DNA of 64,000 nucleotides from Aselliscus stoliczkanus (GCA_033961575.1 CM066732.1:72764687-72828686); one strand, 5' to 3'. Shown: positions 1-13,720, numbered from the stretch's first letter. Notes: generated by a model not told the origin, from the letters alone. A program made the numbers and translations.

Positions 1-2203
1 GCCACATATTGACCATAACGGGGACTGGGCAGGAAGATGAGTGAGGCTGAGACAAAACATCAAAGATTTCAAGGGTCACTCTTAAGAGAGAAGGTGGCTA
101 GAACAAAGTGACGGTTCTGCGTATTATGGACTGAGGTTGTTGCCATTTTGAGATCTATCAGAAATTTTGGTAGTATGGTGGAAGGAGGGTACAGTGCTGT
201 GGGCTTTAAAATTTACCATTTAATTTTCATTTCCAGTATGCCAAGGTTCTAAGCTAGTGAAAAAAAATAAAACTCACCCATTTTTATATTGCAACCTTCA
301 ATTTTAAGAATTCAAGGCAATGTAAGGTGTACTTCAATATTGGGTAGGTGGTAGTGGCTTGCTAAAGGAGAGACAGGTGGGCTGGGGTAATGATAACAGG
401 CGAAACATCAGAAGAAAGAGAAGGATGTTTAGTAAATTTTCCTGAGACCATGATAATGACTTCTGGGAGTTACCTGGAATGAGGGTTGTGTGGTTCCCTG
501 ACACACAAGGTTCTGCGTCCCTGTAGCTGCCTTTGAATGTTAACCCATGGAACACATCAAACATTTTCTTGAATGATTGCAGGAAGATATGTTTCCCTAT
601 TGAATGGCACCAAGCACTAGACGAATATTCAGATCTAAACTGTATCTTTATGTATTTTTTTATGTGTCTCATAAGTCTGAAACCAATTATACGTTTTTAT
701 GTAAATGGGTTATTAACATTCTCCAGTTGTCCTTTTACTTTCCTTTGTAGTTACAAAATCAAAGTAATGTCAACATATACATATCTCTCGTTAGGCTGGT
801 GGCATGAACTTGAAATTCTTGGTGGAGCTGTACATATGCTTGTTTTCTACTGATAATGTCATGAAAGATTGTGAAGGAGTCATGCTTTGTATATAATTAG
901 TAGCATGATGTTTGGAACATAATTTGAATAATGAAAATATTTGCTTGTAACTGAAAGAAAATGAATCAAACTCTTTAGCTGGTAGCATTCACTGAGAAGA
1001 AACAGAGAAATCAAATGAGAAATTGTAAACACAGGATACTGTAACAGGGGATTTATGTTCCACAATTAGGTGTTCAAGAAATGAAATACAGTTGATATTA
1101 TGACCTTCCAATTGCAAGCACATCCATGAATATCTGTTAACAATGGAAACAGTCATAGCTAAATATGAAGACATTAATTTTATTCCTTTTAATTGAAATC
1201 ATTTTACCAACTTTGAAGATGTTAAAATAGGTCATCCCTAATCTCAATATTCAACCACAATTATTTATCTTTTGCATATTGCTTTCTAAGCATTGTCTTT
1301 GTTTATATTTATAGTTGTGACACACATGTTCTAATTTAGCTTTTTTATGCATAAAATGACATAATAAACATTTTTAATATTTCTACATAGCATTTTAAAT
1401 GTCCTTTTAAATGTACATAATATACTATTAAGGGTGCTTGCAATAATTTACTAAAGCAATCTTGCTTTGTAAAAAGTTTATTTTCAAATTCTGTTATTTT
1501 AAATTAAATATTTTAACCTTGTACTTCAACTACAGTAATGCAGCAGTCCTAGGCTTTGCACAATAGTGCCAGATTCATAGTGTCATTATTTCAGTGTGAC
1601 AGAGTAGTGACTCCTACAGTCCAATAATAAAGTAACACTTTTCAATTGTAGCTACAGATAGATGAGACAGAAAATGGCTAGACAGAATTAATCTTTCCAT
1701 GAGAAGTCCTCAGTTATTTCTGCTTCTGTGTTTCCTGAAAAAAATTTTGTACTGTTATAAAAGGAAATAATCCTGGAGGTGAGTTTTAATGTTCAATTTT
1801 GAATTTTTGGCTACCTCTGAAACAATATTTTTGTTGGTTTCAAAATCAGTTATTACCTTTTTTCAGTTTTAATTGTGTTACTGTAGAACAAAAGCTAGAT
1901 ACATATCTGTATAGATTTTTAAGTCAAATTTTCACAGAGGAAACAGTTTTTAATAATATGCATATGTCTTAATCTGTTGTTTTTATGAGTGATTTGAACA
2001 TTCTGAAATCCCCACTTTACATAATATATGTAAATATATATATATATAAAGATCTCACTTCTTTTGTCTCTGTTAATTTTTTATTTTGCTTATTAGCCTA
2101 AGGTAACAGGGTGTTGTTAAGGGTGTTGATTTACAGAAGTAAAAATACCCTTTTTTCCCAACTTCCCCCAAAAACTGTTGCAAAAAATAAAAATATATCT
2201 AGA
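1..2203. other. AT-rich unassigned sequence
   Basis: I see no repeat family, conserved exon or RNA gene here. Open frames are short (about 112 codons at most), lack recognisable motifs and overlap on both strands, as expected by chance. A short run of TA dinucleotides lies near 2034-2047. It may be decayed old repeat or simply intergenic/intronic DNA. Confidence 0.6.
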
Positions 2204-3399
<1,196 letters not shown>

Positions 3400-3475
3400 C
3401 ATTGTAGAGAATTTGGAATATATAGAAAAAATATAGAGATGAAGATAAAAATCAACTAGAGTCCCCCAGGCAGGA
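3400..3475 (-). mobile_element. Small L1 3' UTR fragment (candidate)
   Basis: The segment starting TCATTGTAGAGAATTTGGAA and running into an A-rich stretch with AAAAATCA resembles the reverse complement of an old L1 3' end. It is only about 75 bases, so this is a tentative call. A chance A-rich match is the alternative. Confidence 0.4.
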
Positions 3476-4529
3476 ACAACTCTGTCCCTGGCACAGTCGA
3501 TGCAATACCATATTCCCCCATGAAGATGCTTGTTGGTTCAGGAGTAAGTATATGACTTAACATGGGTGAATTAAGTCCAATGAGACTCAGTCTTTTATTG
3601 ATTTATTTTTTCTGAAACTATTAAGAGAGCCTAGAACTGCCAGAGTTATTATGCAGAGTCTCCAAGGGGAATTGTGCTAATTGATGGAGAGAAAAAGCCT
3701 AAGTCCTAAGATATTTGAGGTCCAAAATATAGCCATGAAGAAGCTGACAACTCTTGGACTTTTCAGTCATGTCAGTCAGTAAGTTTAACCTTTGCTTCTT
3801 TCCTCAGTTAGCTTGAGGTCAGAGTTTGTTACTTGCATCCAACAGGCTGGCTTATAATCCCAAGAGTGAACCCCTACACTATGGAGCTACCACAAGCAGT
3901 AAAACAATCACAGTTTTTTGTTAAACTATTCTGTTTATCTAGCACTTTGCTGAGAAACATGGAGAAAACCAAAGAAAATAGATAAATTTTGCCTGTCTAA
4001 GACCGCAGTTAGATTTCACTTCTATTGTCTGTTAATTTATTGATGTCTTGAGTTATGGGTGTCAAATATGGAATGACTGTTACAGACACTCTAATCAATA
4101 GCTGTCAAATATGTGGCTATGGTGCTATAGACCGTCCTGTCTTTCTAGGGTAGACCCTGTTAACTGATCATGACACTTAAATCGACTGAGCCTAAATTTG
4201 GCCTTAGAATCATTATCAGCATAGCATTCCAGAAAGTCACAACAATCAATTAGAGTCATTTCTCAAGACAAACTCATTTACTACCCCTGCTGAGCCCAGT
4301 CTCCTCATTTGAAAGATAGGAAAACATAGTACCAGGGGGGTTAAGACTTATTTATGAGCATCTGAGTGGTTAATGACAGTAAGCTGTTTTTTCTGGTTAT
4401 CACTCACTTCTTCCAGGTAGTTAAAATCATCACCTTTAAAAATTACTTAATGGATACTTGTACTATTGATTGTATTTTATTGATTTAGACAAATAATATG
4501 ATGTACCTTATATTTCCCACCAGCTACAA
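3476..4529. other. Unassigned sequence
   Basis: No gene or repeat family recognised. Stop codons are frequent in all frames. Confidence 0.5.
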
Positions 4530-4990
4530 ATTATATCAGTCAGTTATTGCTTTGTAATAGATAATTACAAAATCTCTGTGACATATATACACTAAAAAAT
4601 TTATTTTTCACATGCCTTTGGTATGGTTGGGTGGCTCTGCTAGGTTCAGCTGGTGAGTGTTTACTTGCAAGTTGTTCCATATGTCTCATCCTTCTTGAAC
4701 CAGTGAGTTAATCATGATATATCCTCTCATGGTGGGGGTAATCTAGCCACAAAAGAAGTGTTTAAATTCCAGCTTTCTTGATATGTGTTAATGTCTCATT
4801 GACCAAAGCAATTCACAAGGTCATGTCCAAAGGCAAGGAGTAAAGAAGTACACACAATTTCCGTAGCAGGAGCTAAACAGTTATAGGGCAAGGTGTTCGG
4901 ATATAGGGAAGAGTGAAAAATTGAGGCCAATAATACAGTCTGTCATGCAAATTAGGAAGGGGGAGTATAGGATGCCATAAAAATGTCTAC
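4530..4990. repeat. Candidate ancient interspersed repeat, family not assigned
   Basis: The order of elements (a start like TCAGTTATTGCTTTGTAATA, then AAATTTATTTTTCACATGCC, a TGGGTGGCTCTGCT block, and later TTGACCAAAGCAATTCACAA followed by GGTCATGTCCAAAGG) reminds me of a common mammalian interspersed repeat seen in many genomes. I cannot name the family with certainty. The minus-strand frame at 4881-5165 overlaps it and shows no domain. Confidence 0.35.
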
Positions 4991-5539
4991 TTAGGAGGCG
5001 ATTCATTGCTAAGGCTGTCTTTAAGGAAGCCATATGGTTACCAGATGAAAAGGTAAGGAGCTTCCATGAAGGTAACAGCTGGCATACATGTTTTCTGGAT
5101 AAACAGAGAAAAGGTCCGAGTGTCTTAACTAAGCATTGAAGGTAGAGCAGTGGGTAGAGCCACACTATTCACGTTGTTCTGGAAGTGCTATTATCCCATG
5201 AAAAGTGAAATGACATTGATTGATGTTAAGTAAAAAAGTGACATAATTTGCATTTGGGAAAGATCAGTGGCTACAATGCCAAGAATCAAGTGTAGGGGGC
5301 AAGAGTGAAATCATAAAAGCAGATAGTAGGCAGGTCCATTATTTTAGGAGAGGCTTGTATTTGATCTCACTCTCAAGTAGAGTGGTAGGAATGAGGACAG
5401 GGAGAAGGGAACACAATCAAGAAATAGTTTGAGGGTGGAATTAACAAGACTCATCTGCTTCTTATATCAAAATCCCTCTTTCCCTCTCTGCTTTATCTAC
5501 ACTTCATGTCTTTCAATCTCTGTATCACCAACTACCTTA

Positions 5540-5910
5540 CCACGGGGGTCTTCTTTATGTCATTTGTTATATCCAGTACACTCACTTTCCACTCTTTGCC
5601 TAGTTTAACTTCTAATCACCCTTCAGATCTAAGTTCCAATGTGACTTCCTCAGGGAATTCTCTGATCTTTCAAAAAAAATGTGATAGTGGGTTCTCATAG
5701 CATGATATGCCTCTTTTGAATAACACTTGATGTAATAAAAAAATTAAATATTTTCTGATTATTTAATTAGTGCCTATATCTCCCCACTAAGCCTTGAGCT
5801 CCATAAAGGCAAGTATTTGGTTTTATGGATCATGATGTTCCCAGTTCTAAGATCCATTCCTTTGTATGCAGTAACTACTTAACATACATGATTTGAATGA
5901 ATGCTTCTGA
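5540..5910 (+). mobile_element. L2 LINE 3' fragment
   Basis: The segment follows the typical L2 3' end order: a stretch with AGTTCCAATGTGACTTCCTC and an 'early stop' region (GGGAATTCTCTGATC), then CCTTGAGCTCCATAAAGGCA, a short 'cccagttct' stretch, and finally GATTTGAATGAATGCT, matching the TGAA-type L2 terminus. It is strongly diverged with indels. L2 predates placental radiation, so this is a fossil. Confidence 0.7.
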
Positions 5911-8759
5911 ATAGAATATTTGTGTATATATAAATGTTTAAGTTGAACAGTTATTATAGGTGACAGTATTTTTAAAGTTGATTTCAGGCTATTAACAATC
6001 AGGATGAAACCAAAGAAAGTGAAAGTTAAAATTGGGAATAATAATGAAATAACTAAGAATGTAAACAAAAACAGAAAAATGCTGCTTCACAAAAGCCTTG
6101 ATTCCTGCAGCAAGGGCAGCTCTATAATGTGATGAATGTGAATACCTTCCAAAGGTTGAAGATTAAAAGTAAGCCACTGAGTTGCAATAAGAATCATATT
6201 AAAATTCATAACGCTCCTAAGTGATAAGAAATCTGTTGGAGCAGAATCCAGGTAAAATTTACATTTTCTCCAGGACGTCACCTTGGGGTCATGTTTCCTC
6301 CCCTCAGTCAATGAACAGAGGTTCCAAAAACCCTTGAAAAAATGGTCACTCTTGAGACTTGAGAGTGCAAGAAAGAGATTAGGCAGAGAATATGAAGTAA
6401 TCATGAAGCAAAAAACAAATTGCAATACATTGCCATCAACAAAGAGACACCACAGCCAATTAGGCTGTCCCAGAGGCCATTTAATCTCCATGAATTTTTG
6501 CTTCATTTTAATCACTGTACCCTAAAGACTTATGAGTTTTTGATTCCAGAAAATTCCAAAGGAAAACATGAGATGGTAGGAAAGAAGAAATGGGACTTTG
6601 GAAAATAAATGTTATTTTAAAATTTTTTTTTAATTAAAGTTTATTTCTAATTTATGATTTTTAAATGACTTTTTTTTTTGTATGTGTTTGTTACTATGGC
6701 TGCAAGAAGCATAGACTAGAAAGGACTCTCATATGGATGCTGGAAGCTTTGTGTCCACTGTCTTGGATGTTAGTTACCACCACTACTACTATTACTACTA
6801 CTACTACTACTATTACTACTACTACTATTACTACTCATGCTGCTATCACCACTACTATTGTTGTTATTATTTGGACTAACAATTGGTAATGTTACTGAAC
6901 TGCAGCCAGTATCTTTAGGTCACAATAAACCTTTCAGAATATTTTCTTATGTAGCACAATTGTAGGCAAATAGGCTAGTCTGATATATCTTTGTTGTCTG
7001 CTATTACTTCTGCCTTGACTGCCTTATTCTTAGGTTACTATAGGGGATTTGCTTTCTCTCTGTAGGATGACCGTGAGATTCAGAGTTCTGAGAACTCCAT
7101 TTAGATAGACAGATCTTTTCTTGCAATTGGGACGAAGAAACTTATAAATTTGTTTACAGTATGCTTTTCATGGAAGACAGTGCATATGGAAATTTTCATG
7201 CTTGGGTATTTTTAAGTTTTCTGACTCTTAACCTACCTGTTCTTTTTTTTTTTTTAATGATAAGTATTTCCAAGTTTTCAAATATGTATATATGTATTTC
7301 CTTGAGATTTTAAATTTCATTCGAATTCAAAGTTTGCTAAATTACTTTTGTGGTTGTTTGCAAAGAAGTCTTTTTTTCTTTTTTTTTTTTTAAGAATTGA
7401 AGACCAGAAATAACAGTGTGATTTTAAAAAGTCTGGATGTGACTTTTGAGACACATTGAATAAGTATTAAGAAAATAAATATGCTGTCAATGGTGAACAA
7501 TTACTGAATGTGAAATATGCCATTTCTGAGTTAGTGTACCTAGAATGACAAATTGGAGGTGATGTAAGGTATGAGAGTGAAGGCTTTTTGAACTATAAAC
7601 TCTGTAGAAAATTCTTTTTCAACAGTTGTGCTCAATCACCTAAATTTCTAGATTCTAAACTATGCTAAGGCTTTGGGGCATAACCAAACAATGCAGTTTC
7701 CTGAGTCTGCTATGGTAACAGACTGTAGGATCATTTTCTGAACAAGGATTCTGACTACTAATAATAATTTATTCATGAAGCCCACAAATCACAGCCACCA
7801 CACAAAACCTTAAAAGTTCAGTGATATTTCTTTATATAATATTAAAGAGGGTTATGTTACATATATACACACAATGCCATCAGTATCAGACTCCTAACTT
7901 TAAGGACACTGTGTGTCTATTTAAGTGTTTTGATAACTTGTAATTGACTTTCAAAATATGCCAAACTCCATCAAGACCAGTACAATTGAGGTTGTGAAGT
8001 AATACATAAAAATCAAATCACTTTGAGAAATCATGTTATATGGGTATAATTGGATATACCTAAACTGATACTTAATAAACATTTTTCACATTGCAATATG
8101 TTAGTCCCCATTGAATTATGTGTGCAAAATTGATGAGATAGTTGAGCCTTAGTGATTAAAGATATTTGCATTGCATCAGTAGGTTGTATAATTCTGCTCA
8201 TAAACTTTATGGAATATTTTTAATGTTCTGTTTATTACAGATGAAAATAAAAATAATATTTTAAAAACCTATCCTGAAGTATTTTATTCCTCAGCAATGT
8301 CCTCTTACTTGTTTTCCTTTATTTCAATGAAGTGGATTGAACCAGTGTAACATTACAAATTTAAAGTTTCATGACTTTACCAATTACTCTCTAAGGTCCT
8401 TGAAATGTTTATCATTCAGCTGGATCAAGGCAGCATTTTGAAACATGCACATATTTAAGTAACTTCTAAAGGTAGTGGACCTTAACTTATTTTGATTGGT
8501 ACTCACTTTTCTAATGAAGACTGACATTATTTACAACTTCTGGGTCTTATAGTTCCATACCAGTACTGCTGAATATTGAAAGATTAACGATGAGTACCAT
8601 TATAGTAATTTTTGGATTTTTTCTGTTGATATTTTTTTCTGTTGTTACTTTAGTTTTATACTTCAGGGAGACCTCCAACTTCCTCTTTGTTCCCATCATG
8701 CTCTCAAAGGAAGAGAAATGTCGATACTCTGATTAAACCTTATTTTCTAGGGATTTATC
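5911..8759. other. Unassigned AT-rich sequence with one longer chance-like frame
   Basis: No named repeat was recognised apart from a trinucleotide microsatellite. A 142-codon minus-strand frame (6515 down to 6087) is the longest frame here that does not overlap a recognised repeat. Its product has no domain, signal peptide or repeat that I recognise, and an 80-codon plus-strand frame overlaps it, so chance is the simplest explanation. Confidence 0.5.
6776..6875. repeat. Imperfect trinucleotide microsatellite (CTA/TTA)n
   Basis: About 100 bases of ACTACTACT/ATTACT repeats with interruptions (CATGCTGCTATCACC). It generates a threonine-rich open frame on the plus strand that should not be read as a gene. 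Confidence 0.9.
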
Positions 8760-8769
8760 ATTGTCAATT

Positions 8770-8955
8770 ATCTTCCATTCAGTAATTATCTTTTTGTTTT
8801 GTTGATGCTTTGCTTTGCTGTACAAAACCTTTTTCTGTTTGATATAGTCTCATTTATTTTTTTCTTTAGTTTCCCTTGCCTGAGGGGACATATCCAAATA
8901 TATATATCTAAGAGCAATGTCAAAGAGTTTAATGCCTATGTATTTTTCCAGGAGT
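8770..8955 (-). pseudogene. L1 ORF2 C-terminal remnant
   Basis: The reverse complement carries an L1 ORF2 C-terminal segment with the pattern '...GYVPSGKGN..K' (from GGATATGTCCCCTCAGGCAA) followed by 'ACAGCAAAGCAAAGCATCAA'. In intact L1 this lies some 2 kb downstream of the segment now next to it (8960-9290), so an internal deletion has joined them. Several indels interrupt the frame. Confidence 0.7.
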
Positions 8956-8959
8956 TTCA

Positions 8960-9290
8960 TGGTTTTGGATTGTCACTTCTCCTTTTTCATCTCTGATTTT
9001 ATTTATTTGGGTCCTCTCTCTTTATTTCTTGATGAGTTTGGTTAAAGTTTTGTCCATTTTGTTTATGTTTTCATAGAACCAGCTTTTGGTTTCATTGATC
9101 TTTGGTATTTTTTTTAGACTCATTTATTTCTGCTCTGATCTTTATTATTACCTTCCTTCTACTCACCATGAACTTTGTTCTTTTTCTAATTCCTTTGGGT
9201 ATAAGGTTATATTGTTTATTTGAGATTTTTTCTCATTTCTTGAGATAGGCCTATATTGGTTTGAATTTCGCTCATAGAACTGTTTTGGCT
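8960..9290 (-). pseudogene. L1 ORF2 remnant, start of the reverse transcriptase part
   Basis: The reverse complement encodes, with frameshifts, the L1 ORF2 stretch around 'RAEINE' and 'KINETKSWFYENINKMDK', which sits between the endonuclease and the catalytic reverse transcriptase core. The core with its metal-binding aspartates is not present. Confidence 0.8.
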
Positions 9291-9389
9291 ATGTCCCATA
9301 GATTCGGGGGGACGGGGGGTTTGTGTTTTTATTTTCATCTGTCTCAAGGTATCTTTAGATTATTGTTGCCCTATTCATTGCTTAGTAGC

Positions 9390-10289
9390 ATGTTATTTAG
9401 CCTCCAAGGATTTGCGTGTTTTTCAGTTTTCTTTTTGTAACTGATGTCTTTGCATACCACTGTGATCAGAAAAGTTGCTTGATATGATTTCAGTTTTCAT
9501 AAATTTATTGAGAACTGTTTTGTGGCCTAACATGTAGTCTATCTTGGAAAATGTTCCATGTGTACTTGAAAGAATGTATATTCTGCTGTTTTGTGTGAAA
9601 TATTCTAAAAATATAAATTTGGGCCAGCCGAGTGGCGTGGTGGTTAAGCACTGGCTTGGGAAGCCAGCAGCCCTGGTTCAGGTCCCACATATGAGGGCCA
9701 GTGACACTGCCCTCAAAAAAAAAAAAAAAAGAATAAAAATATCAATTAAATACATCTGGTCTACTGTGTCGTATAAGGCCTCTATTTTCATGTTGATTTT
9801 CTGTCTGTATGACCTATTCATTGGTGTCAATGGGGTATTAAGGTTCAGTACTATGACTATATTACTGTTGATATCTTCTTTTACTTCTGCCAATATTTGC
9901 TTTACATATTTAGGTGCTCCTCTGTGGGCGAGTAAATTTTACAATGGTTATATCCTCTTGTTGGATTGATCCCTTTATTGTTATGAAATGTCCTTTTTTA
10001 TCTCTTCTTATAGCTGTTGTTATAGTCTATTTTTTTGTGATAGGAGTACTGCTTCTCCAGCTTTTTTATTTGTTTGTTCCATTTGCATGAAATATCTTTT
10101 TTCATCCTTTTACTTTCAGTCTTTGTGTGTCTTTGGATCTGAAGTGGGTGTCTTGTAGGCAGCTTTTCTTGTAGGCAGTGTCTTGTGCATCTTGTTTTCT
10201 TAATCCAGTCAGTCTCCCTATGTCTTGATTGGAGCATTTAGTCCATTGACATTTAAAGTAATTATTGATAGGTATGTAGTTACTGTCAT
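9390..10289 (-). pseudogene. L1 ORF2 endonuclease domain, broken
   Basis: The ORF2 start codon is readable at 10289 on the minus strand and is followed by TLNVNGLNAPIK, the conserved start of the L1 AP-endonuclease domain. After about 23 codons a stop occurs. Further downstream, shifted frames show 'DWIKK', 'CLQEK', and 'NTPLTPMNRSYRQKI', all familiar L1 endonuclease segments. A type A SINE with its 14-bp target duplication interrupts the domain at 9620-9733. The endonuclease of an active L1 nicks target DNA for reverse transcription; this copy cannot make it. Confidence 0.9.
9620..9733 (+). mobile_element. tRNA-related SINE, monomer form (type A)
   Basis: The element starts GGGCCAGCCGAGTGGCGTGG and ends with the CCAGTGACACTGCCCTC segment and a run of about 16 A. 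It is flanked by TAAAAATATAAATT (9606-9619) and TAAAAATATCAATT (9734-9747), a 14-bp target duplication with one mismatch. The insertion is inside the L1 endonuclease, so the SINE is younger than that L1. Confidence 0.97.
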
Positions 10290-10590
10290 TTTGTTACTTG
10301 TTTTCTGAGTGTGTTTTTAGTTCTTCTCTGTTCTTTTCTTATTGTCTTGTTTTCTTCCCTTATATATTCATGACATTCTGCAGTGTTGTGCTTGGATTCT
10401 TTTCTGTTTATTTCTTTTACATCTTGCATAGATTTTTGGTTTGTGGTTACCAGATGCTTTATACATACCAAGCTATGTTTATAACAGTCTATTTTATGTT
10501 GATGATCACTTAAGTTTGAACACATTTAAAAATCACTACCATTTTTATTCATTCCCCTCTATGTTTATGTTTTTGTCATTATTTGTTATT

Positions 10591-10592
<2 letters not shown>

Positions 10593-10626
<34 letters not shown>
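10593..10626. repeat. (GT)n microsatellite
   Basis: Seventeen GT units in a row inside the L1 spacer between ORF1 and ORF2 (as read on the plus strand). Confidence 0.97.
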
Positions 10627-10629
<3 letters not shown>

Positions 10630-10799
10630 CCTTAATTTATTGTTTTACTTACACATGATCTTTATACTTTTGCCTTTTACCCTTTGTACTAGCTTTATAG
10701 TTGGTTGATCCACTACTTTTGTTATGTGTTTGTGTTTTTCACTGAGAATTTTTTCTTTGCGGTATTTTCTTATTATTTTTTATCTTTTATTTTTTCTTC

Positions 10800-11334
10800 T
10801 TAAAGAAATCCCTTTAACATTTCTTGTAATACTGGTCTGGTGGTGATGAACTCATTTAACCTTTTTGTCTGGAATCTCCTTTGATTGTAAATGATAGCTT
10901 TGCTGGGTAGTGTAATCTTGGTTGTAGGTCCTTTCTTTTTATCACTTTGAATATTTCACACCAATCCCTTCTGTCCTGCAAAGATTCTATTGATAAATCA
11001 GCTCACAGTCTTATGAGAGCTCCCTTGTACATCACTAACTGTTTTTATTTTGCTACTTTTAAGATTCTTTCTTTGCCTTTAACCTTTGGCATTTTAATTA
11101 TAATGTGTCTTGGTGGAGGCCTCTTTGGGTTCATTTTGTTGGACTCTCTGCACTTCCTGGATTATATGTCTATTTCCTTCGGCAGGTTAGGGAAGTTTGC
11201 AGTCATTATTTCTTCAAATAGATTCTCAATCACTTACTACTCCTCTTTTCCTTCTGGTATCCCTATGATGTGAATGTTGATCACTTGGTGTTTTTTTCTC
11301 AGAGGCCCTTAAACTGTCCTCATTTTTTAAACTT

Positions 11335-11380
<46 letters not shown>

Positions 11381-11686
11381 CCAATTGGATGTCTTCTGCT
11401 ACTTTGTCTTCTAAATTGCTAATCCAGTCTTCTGCTTTATCTAATGTGCTGTTGATTCCCTGTAATATATTCTTCATTTCAGCTATTGTATTCTTCATTT
11501 CTGACTGCTTCTTTTTTATGTTTTTTATCTCTTTGTTGAAGTTCTCAGTAAGTTCATGTATTCTTCTCCTAAGTTCTTTGAACATTCTTACAAGTAGTGT
11601 TTTGAACTCTTTATCTGGTAGATTGCTTGTCTCCATTTGTTTAGTTCTTTCTCTGGAGTTTTGTCTTGCTCTTTCATTTGGGACAT
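10800..11686 (-). pseudogene. L1 ORF1 (RNA-binding coiled-coil protein), broken
   Basis: The minus strand starts at 11686 with a typical ORF1 beginning (MSQMKEQDKTPEKELN), shifts frame by a missing base at about 11636, then continues as a charged heptad-rich stretch (residues like ELTENFNKEIKNIKKKQSEM) that fits the ORF1 coiled coil. A GT microsatellite (11336-11379) has expanded at the end of the coiled coil. The C-terminal part (TRPVLQEMLKGFL and stop at 10802-10800) is readable in another frame. The length, about 295 codons, fits the family. ORF1p normally trimerises and binds L1 RNA; this one is dead. Confidence 0.9.
11336..11379. repeat. (GT)n microsatellite inside L1 ORF1
   Basis: About 22 GT units. 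On the minus strand it adds a histidine-threonine run to the broken ORF1 frame. Confidence 0.97.
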
Positions 11687-13160
11687 GTTTCTTATCTCCT
11701 CATTTTGGCTGCTTTTCTGTTTTTGTTTCTATGTATTAGGTAGGCCTGCTACATCTCTCAGTCTTGGCAGAGTGGCCTTATGTAGTATTTATTCTATGGA
11801 GCCCAGCAGTATGATTTCCTTGGTCACCTGAGTGGGTGCTCCAGGGTGTCCCTTGTGTGAGTGTTTTCCTGTTGTAGTTGATCCTTGATTGCTGTTGGCA
11901 CATCAGTGGGTGGGACTGACCGTCAGGCTGACTGGCTGTGAGGACTGGCTGTGACTAGAGTAGATGAGCTCTTGTGCGGGAGCTGACCCTATGGGGAAGG
12001 ATTAGTTTTAGCAGGGCTCTGGTGTCTGCCCTTTGGATGTGTCATTTGTGGAGCTGATTGGGTGATGCTCTGGTATGGCCTGAAGCTGGCTCCTGGGTGT
12101 GTTGGTTCTGGGGCCTCTTAGGATATGTTCTGGTGCAGGCCAAGCTCAGTCACTGCCTGTGCTTAGCCCAGGGCCACCTCGTAGGAGCTAAAAAATGATC
12201 TGCAGTTGGTTGATGCCTGTATTGGGCTTGGAGGTTCCTGGGAGAGGCTATGCTATGAACCGCAGCCAGCTGCCACTAGTGCCAGGCTTGGGTCCACTTA
12301 GCAACAGTACAGGGCAGAGTATGCTGCCTCTTTGGGGTTTGTGGATCTTTGAGAGATTTTAGGGAAGTCCTCAGTGGGAACTAAGGAAGGCCATTTGTGT
12401 GGAAAAGCCACTGAAAGATGTTTGGGCTGCGTGTGGAAGTTGGGTGGGGTGGGGTCCAGGGAAACACTAGGACGGGGAGGGTGAATTGTGTTATTCAGGT
12501 TAATGAAGGGTTCAGATTTGTTGCATGTCTACCCCTGCTGGCTGGGTAGTGAGAGAGCTCAACCAAGGAACAGTGGCATTTGCCAGCACTTCCCTCCCAA
12601 GAGAGCGTCCCTGACCCTGAATCCTCCAACCCTCACCCTGAAGCTAGTCAATCCAGTTCCTTCCTGTATGTCCCTGGTGCTTTTTGAGATGCTACCCCTG
12701 TTCTGGAACTCCAAGCAAGAGAATTTGTGAGCAAGTGAGTCTGTGCACAGAACCATTAAGACCTACAGCATCTAGATCTTTAGCAGTCTGTTGTCTTCTT
12801 GGACACAAACCCCGCTGGTTTTCACAGCCAGAGGTTATAGGGACTTCTCTTCCTAGCACTAGTGCCTCAAATTAGGAAGACTGTTGTGAGGCTGGAATCC
12901 CTTACCCTTCAGGGGGAACCTCCACAGGCAAGATAGCCCTCTTGACTCTTAACCACCACACCCTTAGTATGGGACCAGCCTGTTCTGAGTCTCCATCGCT
13001 CCCACCAGTCTCATTGTGGCTTCTCTGTATTTCCACAGTTATAGAACTTCTATTCAACTACATTTCAGGTGGTTCTTAATGATGGTTGTTCTGTAGTTAA
13101 ATTGTAATTTTGAATTGGTTATGGGAGGTAGTGAGCACAGCATCTACCTACCCCGTTTTC
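11687..13160 (-). mobile_element. L1 5' UTR
   Basis: This segment directly precedes the ORF1 start on the minus strand and is markedly richer in G and C than the flanks, with repeated themes such as GGACTGGCTGTGA. It fits the position and length of an L1 5' UTR with its internal promoter. I recognise it by position, not by consensus, and the left limit near 13160 is a guess from the change in composition. Confidence 0.7.
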
Positions 13161-13720
13161 ACCAAAAGTCTGAGGGAAAATTGTTTGAGTCTGTATTTCC
13201 TGATTATTATTAAATGAATATGAACTAAATGTATACTAAAATTTTTAAAAGTAGATAAACTGTTACATTTTTATGCATTGTTTTTCTACTCTGTATCTAT
13301 ATCTATCTAACAAATTGGTTAAGTATTGTGTTTGTATACTGCTTTGTTAGTCTTAATATTTTGATTATATATTACATTTTGCCATGCCATTTAAACTATT
13401 TGAAAACATATTTTTAAATGTCTTCATGAGCTTTATTATTTGTATGAACCACACTTCATTTAATCATGTTCTATTGTTAAATGATGAAAGTATTTATAAT
13501 AGTGAAAAATTGGAAGCACTGTGTTGTATATATATTTTGATCCATAGTTCTAAATAACTCCTTAGGTCAGATGGCTAAATGTGGAATTACTTAATTAAAT
13601 ATATATATATATAATTTGAAACATATAGCATTTTATGTATGTTTTTAAAAGATAAATCAATTCCAAAGCAACTGCAATGTCTTATTAAATGCAAAATATG
13701 TATTCAGATGTACTGTTTCT
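13161..13720. other. Unassigned AT-rich sequence
   Basis: No repeat family or gene recognised. It ends at the target duplication of the next SINE. Confidence 0.5.

Larger units (their letters stand above)
8760..13160 (-). mobile_element. LINE-1, nearly full-length layout, internally deleted and decayed
   Basis: Read on the minus strand from 13160 downwards, the segment has a G-rich 5' UTR, ORF1, a short spacer, the ORF2 endonuclease part, the start of the ORF2 reverse transcriptase part, and then directly ORF2 C-terminal sequence. About 2 kb of reverse transcriptase sequence is missing at about 8955. Many stops and frameshifts make it inactive. A SINE is inserted in the endonuclease part, and two GT microsatellites lie at 10593-10626 and 11336-11379. 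Outer limits are estimated by eye. Confidence 0.9.

Noticed and set aside
6665..6889. Threonine-rich plus-strand frame
   Set aside because: Produced by the trinucleotide microsatellite.
11226..11636. 136-codon minus-strand frame with coiled coil and His-Thr repeat
   Set aside because: It is a part of broken L1 ORF1 extended through a GT microsatellite, not a host gene.
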